Positions 41,333 to 52,082 of a stretch of 64,000 nucleotides of DNA are shown here, piece by piece (within the stretch, counting starts at the first letter, position 1; each line of letters starts with the position of its first letter). The notes below the pieces were generated by a model that did no database searches, was not told where the DNA came from, and saw only the letters and a list, made by a program, of their open reading frames with translations. Both the position numbers and the translations under genes were made by a program. The DNA is from Siderastrea siderea (taxonomy: Eukaryota > Cnidaria > Anthozoa > Scleractinia > Rhizangiidae): the NCBI GenBank assembly GCA_964030785.1, contig OZ034971.1, positions 41,394,304 through 41,458,303 of the forward strand, in the 5' to 3' direction.

Positions 41333-42448
41333 ATGAACAACTCAACTGTAGTTAACTCAAGCGTCAACGGAACGGATACCAAACCTTACTACGCGTTCGA
41401 AGCCGCCTTCGAGGTACCTGTCTTGTCGTGTTTCATAATCATTGTTGCAGTGGGAATTTTTGGAAACTTAATGGTTTGTTACGCGATAATGGTGGACAGA
41501 ACTCTACGAAACAATCCTACGACGCTCTTGCTTCTGTCGCTGGCACTTTCCGATTTGCTTACAGTGACCATTTCAGCACCTTTGGACATAGATGTGTTGT
41601 TTATCCGAGGGACTTGGGTGCATGGAGACGTTTTGTGCAAAATCTGGGCTACCATGTTTCTCACCACTGTTCCCACCTCGATTTGGACCCTTCTTGCCAT
41701 CAGTGTTGAACGCTACAAGAGCCTTAGGGATCCTTTGAATCGCTTTCGTCGTTCACCCTTTATGTCACGCAAACGAGCTTTAATCATCAACTTTTTAATA
41801 TGGCTTTACAGCGTGTTGTTCGCTTCTATTCCGTTGATGCGAGAAGCACCTGGCGAGCGGTTTGTTTATAATGGCATTTGTTGGTATCCTTACCCCCCAG
41901 CTTACACGACCTTAACAAATTTTCTGAACTTCATTCTGCCGTTGCTTATCACCTCTGGCATTTACATCAAGATTTACCTCATTGCATGTGAACGAAACAA
42001 GACCTTGGTCCATGGACAACTGGCCTCTGTAGAAGAAAACAACACTTATTTAAGGAACCTAAAAGCAGCCAAAACTATTTTCTTGTTTGTTGGAGTGTTC
42101 TTTTTCTGCTGGTTTCCTTATTCAATGTACATTATAATCATCGTCCTGTGTGATTCGTGTTTTGGCATTATACCAGTCGAGGCTTACATACTTTTTTTCA
42201 TGTTTGGTTACCTTAACTCCGCCCTAAACCCCTTCCTATTTGCGCTCCGAAACCAAAGCTTTAAATCCACTTACTCGAGGCTGTTCAGCTCAGCGTTATT
42301 CGAAACACGTCCAACACTGCCGGGGACTCGCCGAGGTTCTACACTGACGCAACTCGCTTTCACATTCAACGGATGGCGATGTTCGCCTGCAACGGATATC
42401 CGTTCTGCAAGACGAAACTTTACGGTAAAACAATGTGCCAAGATGTAG
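41333..42448 (+). CDS. Class A (rhodopsin-like) G protein-coupled receptor, intronless
   Basis: 371 residues, intact, single exon, ATG 41333. N-terminus has four N-glycosylation sites ('NNST', 'NSS', 'NGT'). Seven hydrophobic segments: TM1 with 'FGNLMVCYAI', TM2 'LSLALSDLLT' with Asp, a Cys before TM3 ('VLCKIW') and one in the second extracellular loop ('NGICWYPY') for the usual disulfide, an ERY variant of the DRY motif ('SVERYKSL'), TM4 Trp, TM6 'FFCWFPYSMY', TM7 'SALNPFLFALRN' (NPxxF in place of NPxxY). It couples an extracellular ligand to G proteins at the plasma membrane; the ligand cannot be named (amine- or peptide-like). Lineage-expanded intronless receptors of this kind are common in cnidarians. 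It lies between paired repeat units. Confidence 0.88.
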   Translation: MNNSTVVNSSVNGTDTKPYYAFEAAFEVPVLSCFIIIVAVGIFGNLMVCYAIMVDRTLRNNPTTLLLLSLALSDLLTVTISAPLDIDVLFIRGTWVHGDVLCKIWATMFLTTVPTSIWTLLAISVERYKSLRDPLNRFRRSPFMSRKRALIINFLIWLYSVLFASIPLMREAPGERFVYNGICWYPYPPAYTTLTNFLNFILPLLITSGIYIKIYLIACERNKTLVHGQLASVEENNTYLRNLKAAKTIFLFVGVFFFCWFPYSMYIIIIVLCDSCFGIIPVEAYILFFMFGYLNSALNPFLFALRNQSFKSTYSRLFSSALFETRPTLPGTRRGSTLTQLAFTFNGWRCSPATDIRSARRNFTVKQCAKM

Positions 42449-42460
42449 CTGCTGTGTAGA

Positions 42461-42645
42461 AGACTCCCCTACCCTACCCTACCCTACCCTACCCTACCCT
42501 ACCCTACTCTACCTCCTCTTCTCTCCTCTCCTCTCCTCTCCTCTCCTCTCCTCTCCTCTCCTCTACTCTACTCTACTCTACTCTACTCTACTCTACTCTA
42601 CTCTACTCTACTCCACTCTACTCTACTCCAATCCAATCTAACCTA
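42461..42645. repeat. Compound pentanucleotide repeat
   Basis: Three blocks in succession: (CCCTA)n, (CTCTC)n-like, (CTCTA)n. It begins 13 bases after the GPCR stop. Not the telomeric hexamer. Confidence 0.95.
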
Positions 42646-42659
42646 ATCTACTCCCAGTT

Positions 42660-44240
42660 TGGTGCAAAGTTACCAGGAGTAATACAATGGTACCAGCAAC
42701 GATCTGTTACTTGAAGCATCATGCTTCAAGCAACATGCTTGAAGTGCCCTTGAATACTCAGGCGTTTACACCATGGTGAAAAATGGATTGCGCTTGAAGT
42801 CCTAACTCTCTTTCTTGAGCTTTCAAGTGAAAAGGATGTACTTTCATGGAATTTTATCTTCTTTACGACGGATGTTAACGGGATGAAAGGCAATAACCCA
42901 CTCACTGAACACTGACAAGTACTAAGAACTCTTTTGAGCTGTTATCACGGGAGAAATCCTTGGAATGAGGACAGTCCTTTAATAGCTCCTCACGGATAGA
43001 AAAACACCTGAAGAATACTCGACGGCACAAATAGAGGAAATTAGAGAGGAGAAAGGAGGAAATGCTTGTTCGAGGACATCCCTGTTTTTTCAGAGGAGAT
43101 CTCGAAAGCGACCAACTGCACAGGACCACGTGAGCGTAAAACTTTCGCTTTAAATTTTAAGTACTTCTTTCACTTCAACGGTAACGTAAACTACATAACT
43201 GATTGTAGATTTTCATTGTAAGAATTGTTTAATTAAGCAATTTCAAATGTTTATATTACCTTTCTTGAAATGTTTGAAAAACGTGCCAAAAATGTTGTTC
43301 AAACTAGCCGCGAAATAATTCCCGCGTCGAGGGAATTGGTCGCGAAATGCGTGCTTGCGATTCTCGAAGAGAAAATCAGTGCATTTTGCTTTTCCAGCCA
43401 AACAAATGCCTATCTGAGAAAAGTTTTACGTTTATGAAGGTCTGTTTTCTCCTTTTCTGTGTTTATTCCTTTAATGGAATTTCGTAAAAAAAGCCATCGC
43501 ATATACACAAACCCAAATCTCTTATTGCAGTTTAATCCTTCAGAGGTGGCAGGATACTACAATTTGGTGCGTAGTTTTAAGACTTTTGCTTTAAAGTTCG
43601 TTTTTCTCATTAATTTTTATTTCACAATTGGTGTATTTTATTCGAAATCAAGAAAACCTGTGGTTTATCAAAGACGGGCCCTTACAAGCTGAAGTTGTCC
43701 AGTTGTGGGCACCTATACATTTTTTTTTCTATTGGGTGTCAAAGATAAATAAATTTTGCGCGATCTGTTTTGGAAATTCCCAAAAAAAACATATCGCAAT
43801 AATGAAAACCCGTAGCAAAAATTTCATACCAAACCGTAGGTGCTAGACATGAACCTTTGAATTCCCCTTCAGCTCTTGCGTTGCAGCATTTTACCATGCA
43901 GTGATAAATGGCACGCGTTTTATAAAACTGCGTTACCAGTATAATTGCGTGATCTCAAGCTAAATACAGGAGTAAAGGTTTCTCTTGTAAATCTTGTAAG
44001 TCTTATTTTATTCAAGACTAAGTTTGTTTTCACCGTTAAATGTTTTGATTCGACAAAATTAACCTAGTATAGTTCTAACGTTTTTCCCCTTTTAATATGA
44101 GGTAGATTTTAAATGCATGAATTGGTATATTCTGTGTGAGCACAGTGACAGATGTTTTAATCACACGGTCATATCAAATAAACTCGCGGTTACATATGTG
44201 ATTTACCTTCCAGTTTATCGAGCAAAGGCTGTAAAAAGCT
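42660..44240. other. Gene-free stretch
   Basis: Short palindrome at 42716-42740 ('GAAGCATCATGCTTC'). No recognisable gene or RNA; the first part may be GPCR 3' sequence. Confidence 0.5.
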
Positions 44241-44249
44241 TCAGGAACT

Positions 44250-45146
44250 CCAGGGCTCGAAATATATGCCTCATTTATCAGTTGCCGGCATTCGGATAAG
44301 CCTTCTCTTTGACGAAAATTCTACTGATTCTGTCCTGGAAGAATTAATTCGTTCCTTTGAGCACCATTGAACCCTTCAATGTCCTGTCCATTTGAAACGA
44401 GTCTTCCAGAGCTTTCCCATTTGTTAAATGGCGTATTTTGATCCGTATGATGTCCAAAACCGTCTTGAAAATTGTTGGGCACAACAATCTGTGGGGTTCC
44501 ATATAACCTCCAAATAAGCATGTTCGAGGCATTGCAATATCCTACCCATGTCCCCAAGAAAACATAAGCCCTCTTCCGTCCCCACCTCTATAGGATATCC
44601 TTAAGCAACCAATCAATCATCCAGTAACCTTGAACAACATATTACGACGAAACTTTTCTAAAACTAAAAGACGGTACCCTGAAGGCCCGTCTTAATTAGC
44701 AACAGTAACTATTCTGGATTAGGTTGGTGTTTTTCTCAAGCCAGTTTGTTGTTTTTTGGCACATTGGGATGTTTTGACTAATTGCTAATTTATTGAACAC
44801 CTGAAATGTCGCTCTGACGTCAATATTAAAGTAAAGCTCTATATTTTTTATTCCAGTTGAGAAATATTTTTATCTTCTATAGATGTTTTGCGTTCATTTG
44901 AAGTGAATGACATTTATTTCCCAATTTAACGACTTAACTAAGACGCGCCATTTAGTCTGAACGAATGAAGTCTGAAGATGGCTACTTATAGCATGTTTTG
45001 ATGCTTGCTAAAGCCATTTCATTGATTTCCTCGGTCACTGTAAGTTCTGTGTTAAAAATGACCAAAGGGATTTTCCTGCTGGGATAATATCAATATTCAT
45101 GTAGACTTTATTACTATTAGAGATCGAAATGAAAAACTGTATTCAT

Positions 45147-45178
<32 letters not shown>

Positions 45179-45792
45179 ATAATAATAATAACAGTTTATT
45201 AATGACTTTTCTACAGAATAGCTCTACATTCATCATGGACTAACTAATGAAATATAAATATATGTAACATGAACAAAAATTTAAAATACATGTAGGTGTA
45301 TATATATATACTGGCATGTAGGTGTAACTAACTAAGCGAGGCGCTTTATGGCTGAAAGCGATTTTATCCAGCTTATTCCTGATGGGAGCTCCGCTATTAG
45401 GCTACAACCAGTGACATAAGTCGTTGAAACACCCTTCCCTCCTACCCCTATTCAATGTTGCATAGTGTTGTGAGCGCTTGTCTTCATCTATTTGGTTGAA
45501 ACTATTTTACAACATTATCTTGTGGGAGAGGGAGGGAGACACAATTGTACTGACAGTGTTTTAACAAAGTGACAGTGATTGTAGCCTAGGTATATTTATT
45601 ACATATTTTGGTCTAACTGGAGAAGGTTACAGATCCTAAATCTGAGCTGCTATCCGGCTCACACAAAATCCAAAGATTACCCCTCCTGGTAAGGTTCAGC
45701 GCTGTCGGGTATTCACACTATTGTCAACAGAACCTCTTTTCTCAGCCGACAATTTAAGTATTAGCCTCTTCTCAGCTACCACTTAAATTTAT

Positions 45793-45793
<1 letters not shown>
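44250..45793 (+). repeat. Repeat unit E, right copy
   Basis: Same orientation as the left copy (38345-40220). It lacks the Penelope insertion but carries a (AAT)n expansion (45149-45190) and a 177-base TA-flanked insertion (45405-45581). Confidence 0.75.
45405..45581. mobile_element. 177 bp mariner-like MITE
   Basis: Flanked by TA (45403-45404, 45582-45583). Ends 'CAACCAGTGACA' and inverse 'CAATCACTGTCA'. The left copy of repeat E has an uninterrupted 'GGCTTGCCTAG' at this point. Confidence 0.65.

Positions 45794-45872
<79 letters not shown>
45794..45872. repeat. (TTA)n microsatellite
   Basis: About 26 units; joins repeat E to the next Penelope fragment. Confidence 0.97.
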
Positions 45873-45875
<3 letters not shown>

Positions 45876-46029
45876 TATATAGCTGGAGTATGCAGGACGT
45901 TTGTCACATGAACCTAGTTGTCTTTGTGAGCTTTCGTACAAATGAAGAAGGATACTCGAAACAAGCACCGATGCTAAATGTTTCTTTTGTTCAGAGATAG
46001 CTGATGGTTTTGTTGTGAGGTGTTTGGCT

Positions 46030-46603
46030 CGGTCGTAAAAACACTTAACAATACCAACAGCCAACATAGAACCTACGCAGGAATTTATATCGAATGTGGT
46101 TCTACCCTACATAAAAGGTGTATCAGAGGTTCTTCGCCGCTGCCTACAACAACAAGGTGTACACACCGTCTTCAAATCAGACACAACTCTTAGGTTTCAC
46201 TTAGTGCGACCGAAAGACGCCATTGAACCAACTAAACAAGGTGTCGTCTATAAGATTCCATGTGAGTGCGGCAAAGTACACACCGGGGAAACAGGGAGAG
46301 CGATACAGGATAAAGGAACACGACAGAGATATACGGCTTGCTCGTACGCAAACCTCCGCAGTTTTGGAGCACGCTAATGAAACGGGACATCTTCCTATTT
46401 GGAAAAAAGTTAAGTTTATTGATCGTGACCCTCACTGGTACACACGTAGGGTCAAAGAGGCAATCCATATAGTGGAATCGAAATTCTTGAAGCTTGGATA
46501 CCTACGATCAAACAGCACAACAGCCGATCAACCACAAAGCGGACCTGTGAGGGAACAAGATCTAATAGTCGGAATAATAATGAGGATCGAAATGCACCAA
46601 TAG
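46030..46603 (+). pseudogene. Penelope-like element fragment with GIY-YIG domain, frameshifted
   Basis: 'VVLPYIKGVSEVLRRCLQQQ' and 'VVYKIPCECGKVHTGETGR' in one frame, then 'IKEHDRDIRLARTQTSA' and 'DRDPHWYTRRVKEAIHI' in another. The switch lies around 46305-46320. Together they are the end of a Penelope ORF with a Cys-type GIY-YIG nuclease. The C-terminus ends at TAG 46601-46603. The hammerhead motif follows ~50 bases downstream. Confidence 0.75.
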
Positions 46604-46650
46604 CAGCGAACCAACATGCTACAAATAGTGACACCTAAACAATCGACTTC

Positions 46651-46695
46651 ATCGCCTGATGAAGACTAGCAGTATTGTAGTCGAAACGTCGCGAT
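46651..46695 (+). ncRNA. Minimal hammerhead ribozyme motif
   Basis: Stem I ATCGC/GCGAT (46651-46655, 46691-46695), core box CTGATGA (46656-46662), stem II with GACT/AGTC, GAAA (46683-46686), and ACGT as a loop-less self-complementary stem III, then cleavage triplet GTC at 46688-46690. This is the layout of the minimal hammerheads reported in Penelope-like elements, which act as dimers. Confidence 0.78.
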
Positions 46696-46739
46696 CAACA
46701 ACTCAAAGCAATTTCACAGTGAGACAAACGGATAAACGT

Positions 46740-48600
46740 TAATCTTGCCTAATGTAAAGCTGATTTAAGCAAAAGGATACAACTCGGAGCGGATTGCAAT
46801 ATTAAAGATGCCCTTGTTGGTTGGCTAATTATAGCCGTAGAATAAGAACACTTGTTTTAATCCTTTTACTCCCAAAACCAGTCACGTCTCAGCTACTAAA
46901 GGTATAATTCTAACTTTTGAGTTTTTCGATAAGATTAGAAAGTTTGATCATTCAACTACAAAGGTATACTGTAGAATATTGTTGTGCAGACAGTGCTACT
47001 GATCGTCCATATTCTGACAAATATAATTTAACTTTATTCTTGTTCGATGTTGGCTGCTTCAGGGAAGTAAAGGGACCAGTGATTAATCCATCTATCGTAC
47101 ATGGTTATACTCTAAGCAAACAATAGTTTTATGCTAGTTTTGACCCTTGGATTTAAAAATTCTTTGAAAATTGAAAAGCTTTTATGTATTTATGTAATGT
47201 TTATTAAACAATTACAATTACAATTATTAAACAATCAACAATTACTGGGTCTATACTAGATTATGTCAAAGTAGACTTAAGTGGTTTCCGGTGGCGGTTG
47301 CTATTTTTGTGGAATTCTCTCGTAATATTGGGAAACTTTAGATTTGAGTACGAGTACGAGATTGACTACGAGTACGAGTTCTTAACTGCAGTTTGCATGC
47401 TTTAAATTGTCACGTCACATTCCAATATCATTTCTGGAGCTTCCTTGTCTACTAGTAAACAACACGAAGGAGTGAGGGCTCTGGAAACGTCACTGCTTTG
47501 AAATATCCAGAAGTCGTACTCGTAGTCAATCTCGTACTAGTAGTCCGATCTGGTTGCTATAAAATAACCAAGATACAGCAGTTTGAGTTGAACTAGGCCG
47601 CATCATAACCTTTACGATCGAAGTTAATTTAAATGACGACATCGGAACCAAAGTCAAAACGCAAAACTTCAATTTTATAAAAAAATGTATCGCAAATGTA
47701 CCCCTTGCATACACGAATAACAGCTTAATTGTTTTTCTTTGGGTGTTAAATAGACAAGGATGGTGAATTTTCAGCTCGAAGAAGACAACATGTCGCGAGC
47801 GTGGGACAAAGAAAAAACCTTTGTCCCACGCTCGCGACATGTTGAATATTCCATCTGTTCTTATTTGTTTTCTTTTTTTTCTTCTCTGTCTCTTTTCTGA
47901 AAAATCACTTATTTCAGTTGAATCTTTTCTATATGGAAAGATGAGAAAAAGTACTGCACAAGTTAGAAGATTTCGCTTCCTTTTTATAGCAGTTCTTCCT
48001 TTATGACTGCTGTATTTTATTCGAAAATTACTAATACTAACTATTCTAGACATAGAGTTTCATTTGTTCATTATTTTATGGCTTATTTTTTAATAGCCAA
48101 AAAATCGCTCGGCTTCATCTAGTCTACGTTGGCAATTTTCTAATAATCATAAAACGTTTTTCGTTAATTTGCAGTGAGAGACCTTTCTGCATCAAGGAAA
48201 CGTCGAAATGCCGATCCGTGAGAGGTGGGCTGTATTATATCCTGTTTTGGGAGTCTGTTGTGGTTTCAAATCTCGTAGCCATTTCAATAATTTCTCTGAA
48301 ATTTCAATGCTTAACACAGTTGAAGTAACTTCAAAGCATTCATATAGCCAATTATTTTATTAAGTGTTAAGGAACGGGACAAAAAAGGTTATTTAGGTAA
48401 ACGAGTTATTATCGGATCTCCACTGTCGGATTAACCTATCTAAATATACTTAGAGCGGAAGCTAAGTTGACAGAGTTTATCAGTCATAACAAGTGGCAAG
48501 GTCGTCATTGAAGAATCCTAGCCACGTTCCCAGCTTGCCGCGTATTGAGTGCGATATCCGTCATTAATTTTGTATGCCATCCTTTTTTGAAATCCTGCTG
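46740..48600 (+). repeat. Dispersed repeat unit, copy C
   Basis: Corresponds to copy B from its position ~36545 on; the first ~640 bases are missing, where the Penelope fragment sits. It contains an extra ~130-base insertion with a perfect palindrome (47787-47843). Confidence 0.7.
47787..47843. repeat. Perfect hairpin with 25 bp arms
   Basis: 'AACATGTCGCGAGCGTGG...' 47787-47811 and its exact inverse 47819-47843, loop of 7. Present only in copy C of the dispersed unit. Confidence 0.95.
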
Positions 48601-48664
48601 ATTCCTCGCCAATGCAGTCAGGTTGGATCTTTTAACGGCCATCATAGCCTTTAAAAATGATTTT

Positions 48665-48755
48665 ACAATTATTCGCCGAAGGCGACGTGAATATTGTGGA
48701 ATAATGTCGAGGAGATTATTCCACAATATTCGCTGAGCCTGAGGAGAATAATTGT
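48665..48755. repeat. Palindromic insertion with tips ACAATTATTC
   Basis: 41-base arms with about eight mismatches around a 9-base spacer. It contains 'CGCCGAAGGCG' in the left arm. The following 48760-49540 holds no recognisable gene. Confidence 0.85.
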
Positions 48756-49689
48756 TAATTACTCAGGTGATTATCAGAGCAAGCGCATTTTCTTTTTTTC
48801 TTTTCTCCTGAAACAATAAAAATCGCGCGGTGGCCATTTTGAAAATTAGTGCTTCAGTATTAATATATAGATTTAGCCAAGCCTAAAAGCGGAACTCCAT
48901 ATCTACCTGGTTACCATTGGCCGCCTAAAAATTCTTCAGAATTTCTTGTTTACTTTTATTAACCTAGGTATTTGACCTCGTTAATTACTGTATAGTTTTA
49001 TTAAGCGTATCATTTTAGTATAAACTTAGAGTTATAATTCTGTTTCGTGATTCAAGCAAATCTAGTTTATCTATTTGTGCTTTCACTTTCAGGTTCCCTA
49101 GGCAAATTCATTCAATCTTTTATCGGCATTTTTCGTTTGTTTTGATTGCTGTTATTTTACTTGTCGCTTTGTATTTTGTAATTGGAGAAGCGTGTTCGCT
49201 TCGAAACTACTAGAAATTCTCTTTTGGTTTTGTTTACAGATTATTGCACAGTGTTGCACAATCTGTTTATTGTGAATAACTTTGATTCTGTTTGACAACT
49301 GTCAATTGGAAAGCTATGTTCTTCTAATTCTGTTTGGCAAACGGATACGCTTCATTCGTTTTAAAATACAAAGGTCATGCTTTAGGTCAGAATTATTTGT
49401 TCGCAAATTAGTACTTTTCTGCTCGACTTATAAGCTTGGTTTTGCTCTAACCTTACATCCTTGAATGTAGAATCCCGTTTTTCATCATGTTATGGCCGCT
49501 GGATACCACTTTACTGTAAAATTATCCGCTGGTTTCAAGAGTTATTTTACCGCTACGCGAGTCGCTTGTGTATGGGGCGCCAAGTGTAAAAATATTATTT
49601 ACGCAATAATTTGGTATATTTTGTGTTATTTAGTATATTGCAAATAAAGTCGCTTGGTTATTTATAAATTACTAATTGTACGACCTTTG

Positions 49690-49990
49690 CGTGACTACAC
49701 GATTTATAAATCGGAAGCAACGTGACTTTGCGATTTATAAATCTCAAGGAACATGACTTCGCGATTTATAAATCGCAGCAACATAACTTTGCGATTTATA
49801 AATCGCAAGCAACGTCACTTTGCGATTTATAAATTGCATTTTACATTTTCTGTGCAAATGTGCGACTTATAAATCGCAAAAGTTTGCTTTGTAAATGGCA
49901 AATGAGTGATTTATAAATGGCAAGTGTGCGAATTATAAATCACAAATGTGCGATATATAAATCGCAATTGCGTGATTTACAAATCGCAAA
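49690..49990. repeat. Array of the palindrome GCGATTTATAAATCGC
   Basis: About ten units at ~30-base spacing, each a 16-base palindrome or near-palindrome, with spacers such as 'AAGCAACGTGACTTT'. Mirrored at 51705-52010. Confidence 0.85.
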
Positions 49991-50396
49991 CCGCAAACCG
50001 TTATTTGCGGGCTCGGCCTTAGTCAGTGGTATCTCAAAACAAAAAAGCCGCATAGATTTGGTGGGAAAAGTATAGGAAATATGGCGGATAGAGAAGCTCT
50101 GGCAAGGCGACTCTCCACAGCCGTTTCAGTGGCCATCAGCGAGGCCCTAGCCACCCAAGAACAAACTCAGCACATACCGGTAAGGACATTTTTTCTCTGT
50201 AATCAAAACATGCTGCTTCATTGGCTTTTTGTTTGTCCCTAATATAACCTAAATCAGGTAACTCGATGCAAGGACCACTTGAACAAACAGTAACGATGTG
50301 AAGCCGGATCTTAGTGTAGATCAGGATCAGCAATGTTGAATAAAACAAAAAACCAATTGCAAGGCTGATTGGACAGCTAAGAAGGGTAATTTTAAT

Positions 50397-50438
50397 GCCC
50401 AATATTTCGGTGAGACAAAACTCACCTTCATCAGGGGC
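50397..50438 (-). ncRNA. Minimal hammerhead ribozyme motif, intact core
   Basis: Minus strand: stem I GCCC/GGGC, CTGATGA, stem II GGTGAG/CTCACC with loop TTTTGT, GAAA, self-complementary ATAT stem III and cleavage triplet ATT. All invariant bases are present. Confidence 0.75.
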
Positions 50439-50509
50439 TGTAAAAGCTAAGTAAAAATCGAATGAAACGGTTACAAGATTTAAAATGATTAAAATGAAAA
50501 CAAGAGAAT

Positions 50510-51157
50510 AACAGAATCCCGTTTGTAGTAACATTTAATCCAGCCCTTCCTAACATACGTCAAATCATTTTCAACAACCTAAACATTCCTCGTTCTTCAC
50601 AGCGATGCAAAGCAGCATTTCCTTCTCCTCCTCTCATATCATACCGCCGTTGCAACAACCTACGTGACATTCTAGTCAGAGCCACACACCGCAGACCACC
50701 CCCCAAAACACCTGGAGCTCTCCGCTGTAACAGAAGTAGGTGCAAAACATGTCCTTTCATTACAGAGGGAACCACGTTTTACACCTTCTTCTCCACTAAC
50801 GAACAAAGGCAAATTCTACATCACATCTCTTGCTCATCTTCGAATCTCATATATATGATACAGTGCTCCAGATGCAAGGTACAATACATTGGAGAAAGTA
50901 AAAGTCAACTCAGCGACAGATTTGGGGAATACAGACGCGCAATGGAAAAAGCCATCACCCATCGTCACATTGATCAACCCACCGCCGTTTCAGATCACTT
51001 TACTCTTCCTGGCCACTTCATTAACGACATAGAACTCATTCCCCTAGAACTCATTCACTCGAACAGGGACAGCATTCGTAAAGCCGGAGAAGCATTTTTG
51101 ATTTCAAAGGGAAAGACCCTTGAACCCCACGGAATAAACAGACGAGATGAAACTTAA
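50510..51157 (+). CDS. Penelope-like element C-terminus with GIY-YIG endonuclease (partial, open)
   Basis: The frame is open from ~50500 to TAA at 51157, starting 'RIPFVVTFNPALPNIRQI' (typical linker after the RT), a Cys-rich 'CNRSRCKTCPF' segment, then GIY-YIG: 'MIQCSRCKVQYIGESKSQL' with the following Arg in 'SDRFGEYRRAM'. About 215 residues. The RT domain is absent. ATG 50855 is inside the domain and not a start. Confidence 0.8.
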   Translation, partial: NRIPFVVTFNPALPNIRQIIFNNLNIPRSSQRCKAAFPSPPLISYRRCNNLRDILVRATHRRPPPKTPGALRCNRSRCKTCPFITEGTTFYTFFSTNEQRQILHHISCSSSNLIYMIQCSRCKVQYIGESKSQLSDRFGEYRRAMEKAITHRHIDQPTAVSDHFTLPGHFINDIELIPLELIHSNRDSIRKAGEAFLISKGKTLEPHGINRRDET

Positions 51158-51276
51158 TCTATTTCTATTTTTAAAAAAGCTGTTAGTCACGTTTCCGCTT
51201 TGTCAACCAATCATATTTAATCTTTTTATTTTAATCATTTGAAACCGTTTCATTCGATTTTTACTTAGGTTTTACA

Positions 51277-51318
51277 GCCCCTGATAAAGGTGAGTTTTGT
51301 CTCACCGAAATATTGGGC
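51277..51318 (+). ncRNA. Hammerhead ribozyme motif with a core mutation
   Basis: Same parts as the minus-strand copy at 50397-50438 but the first box reads CTGATAA (G changed to A), which should abolish cleavage. Confidence 0.7.
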
Positions 51319-51704
51319 AATAAAATTACCCTTCTTAGCTGTCCGATCAGCGTTGCAATTGGTTTTTTGTTTTATTCAACATTGCTGATCCTGATCTACA
51401 CCAAGATCCGGCTTCACCTCCTAGTCCTAGCATCGAGTTACCTGATTTAAGTTATATTAGGGACGAACAAAAAGCCAATGAAGCGGCATGTTTTGCTTAC
51501 AGGGAAAAAATGTCCTTACCGGTATGTGCCGAGTCTGTTCTTGGGTGGCTAGGGCCTCGTTGATGGCCACCGAAACGGCTGTGGAGAGTCGCCTTGCCAG
51601 ATCTTCTCTATCCGTCATATTTCCTATACTTTTCCCGCCAAATCTACGCGGCTTTTTTGTTTTGAGATACCACTGACTAAGGCCGAGCCCGCAAATAATG
51701 GTTT

Positions 51705-52010
51705 ACGGTTTGCGATTTATAAATCACGCAATTGCGATTTATATATCGCACATTTGTGATTTATAATTCGCACACTTGCGATTTATAAATCACTCATTTG
51801 CTATTTACAAAGCAAACTTTTGCGATTTATAAGTCACACATTTGCACAGAAAATGTAAAATGCAATTTATAAATCGCAAAGTTACGTTGCTTGCGATTTA
51901 TAAATCGCAAAGTTGTGTTGCTGCGATTTATAAATCGCGAAGTCATGTTCCTTGAGATTTATAAATCGCAAAGTCACGTTGCTTCCGATTTATAAATCGT
52001 GTAGTCACGC
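51705..52010. repeat. Array of the palindrome GCGATTTATAAATCGC, mirrored copy
   Basis: Inverse order of units and spacers relative to 49690-49990. Confidence 0.85.
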
Positions 52011-52082
52011 AAAGGTCGTACAATTGGTAATTTATAAATAACCAAGCGACTTTATTTGCAATATACTAAATAACACAAATTA

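Larger units (their letters stand above)
49540..50490. repeat. Left arm of a ~0.9 kb inverted repeat around a Penelope fragment
   Basis: It pairs with 51215-52087 (and 49540-49611 with ~52833-52900). Contents in order: unique start, the 'ATTTATAAAT' palindrome array (49690-49990), a 5' exon-like segment (50081-50179, 'MADREALARRLSTAVS...' followed by donor 'CCG|GTAAGG'), coding-like residues on the minus strand ('IELPDLGYIRDKQKANEAA'), and a hammerhead motif (minus). Confidence 0.8.

Noticed and set aside
42461..42520. Telomere-like CCCTA run
   Set aside because: Pentamer, not the CCCTAA hexamer, and it grades into other pentamers.
42435..42641. Repetitive ORF after the GPCR
   Set aside because: Translation of the pentamer repeat, not a C-terminal extension: the GPCR has its own stop before it.
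45789..46067. ORFs with poly-Asn or poly-Tyr
   Set aside because: Produced by the (TTA)n microsatellite.
49690..49990. CRISPR-like array
   Set aside because: Eukaryotic context, short and variable spacers, palindromic units, mirrored copy; not CRISPR.
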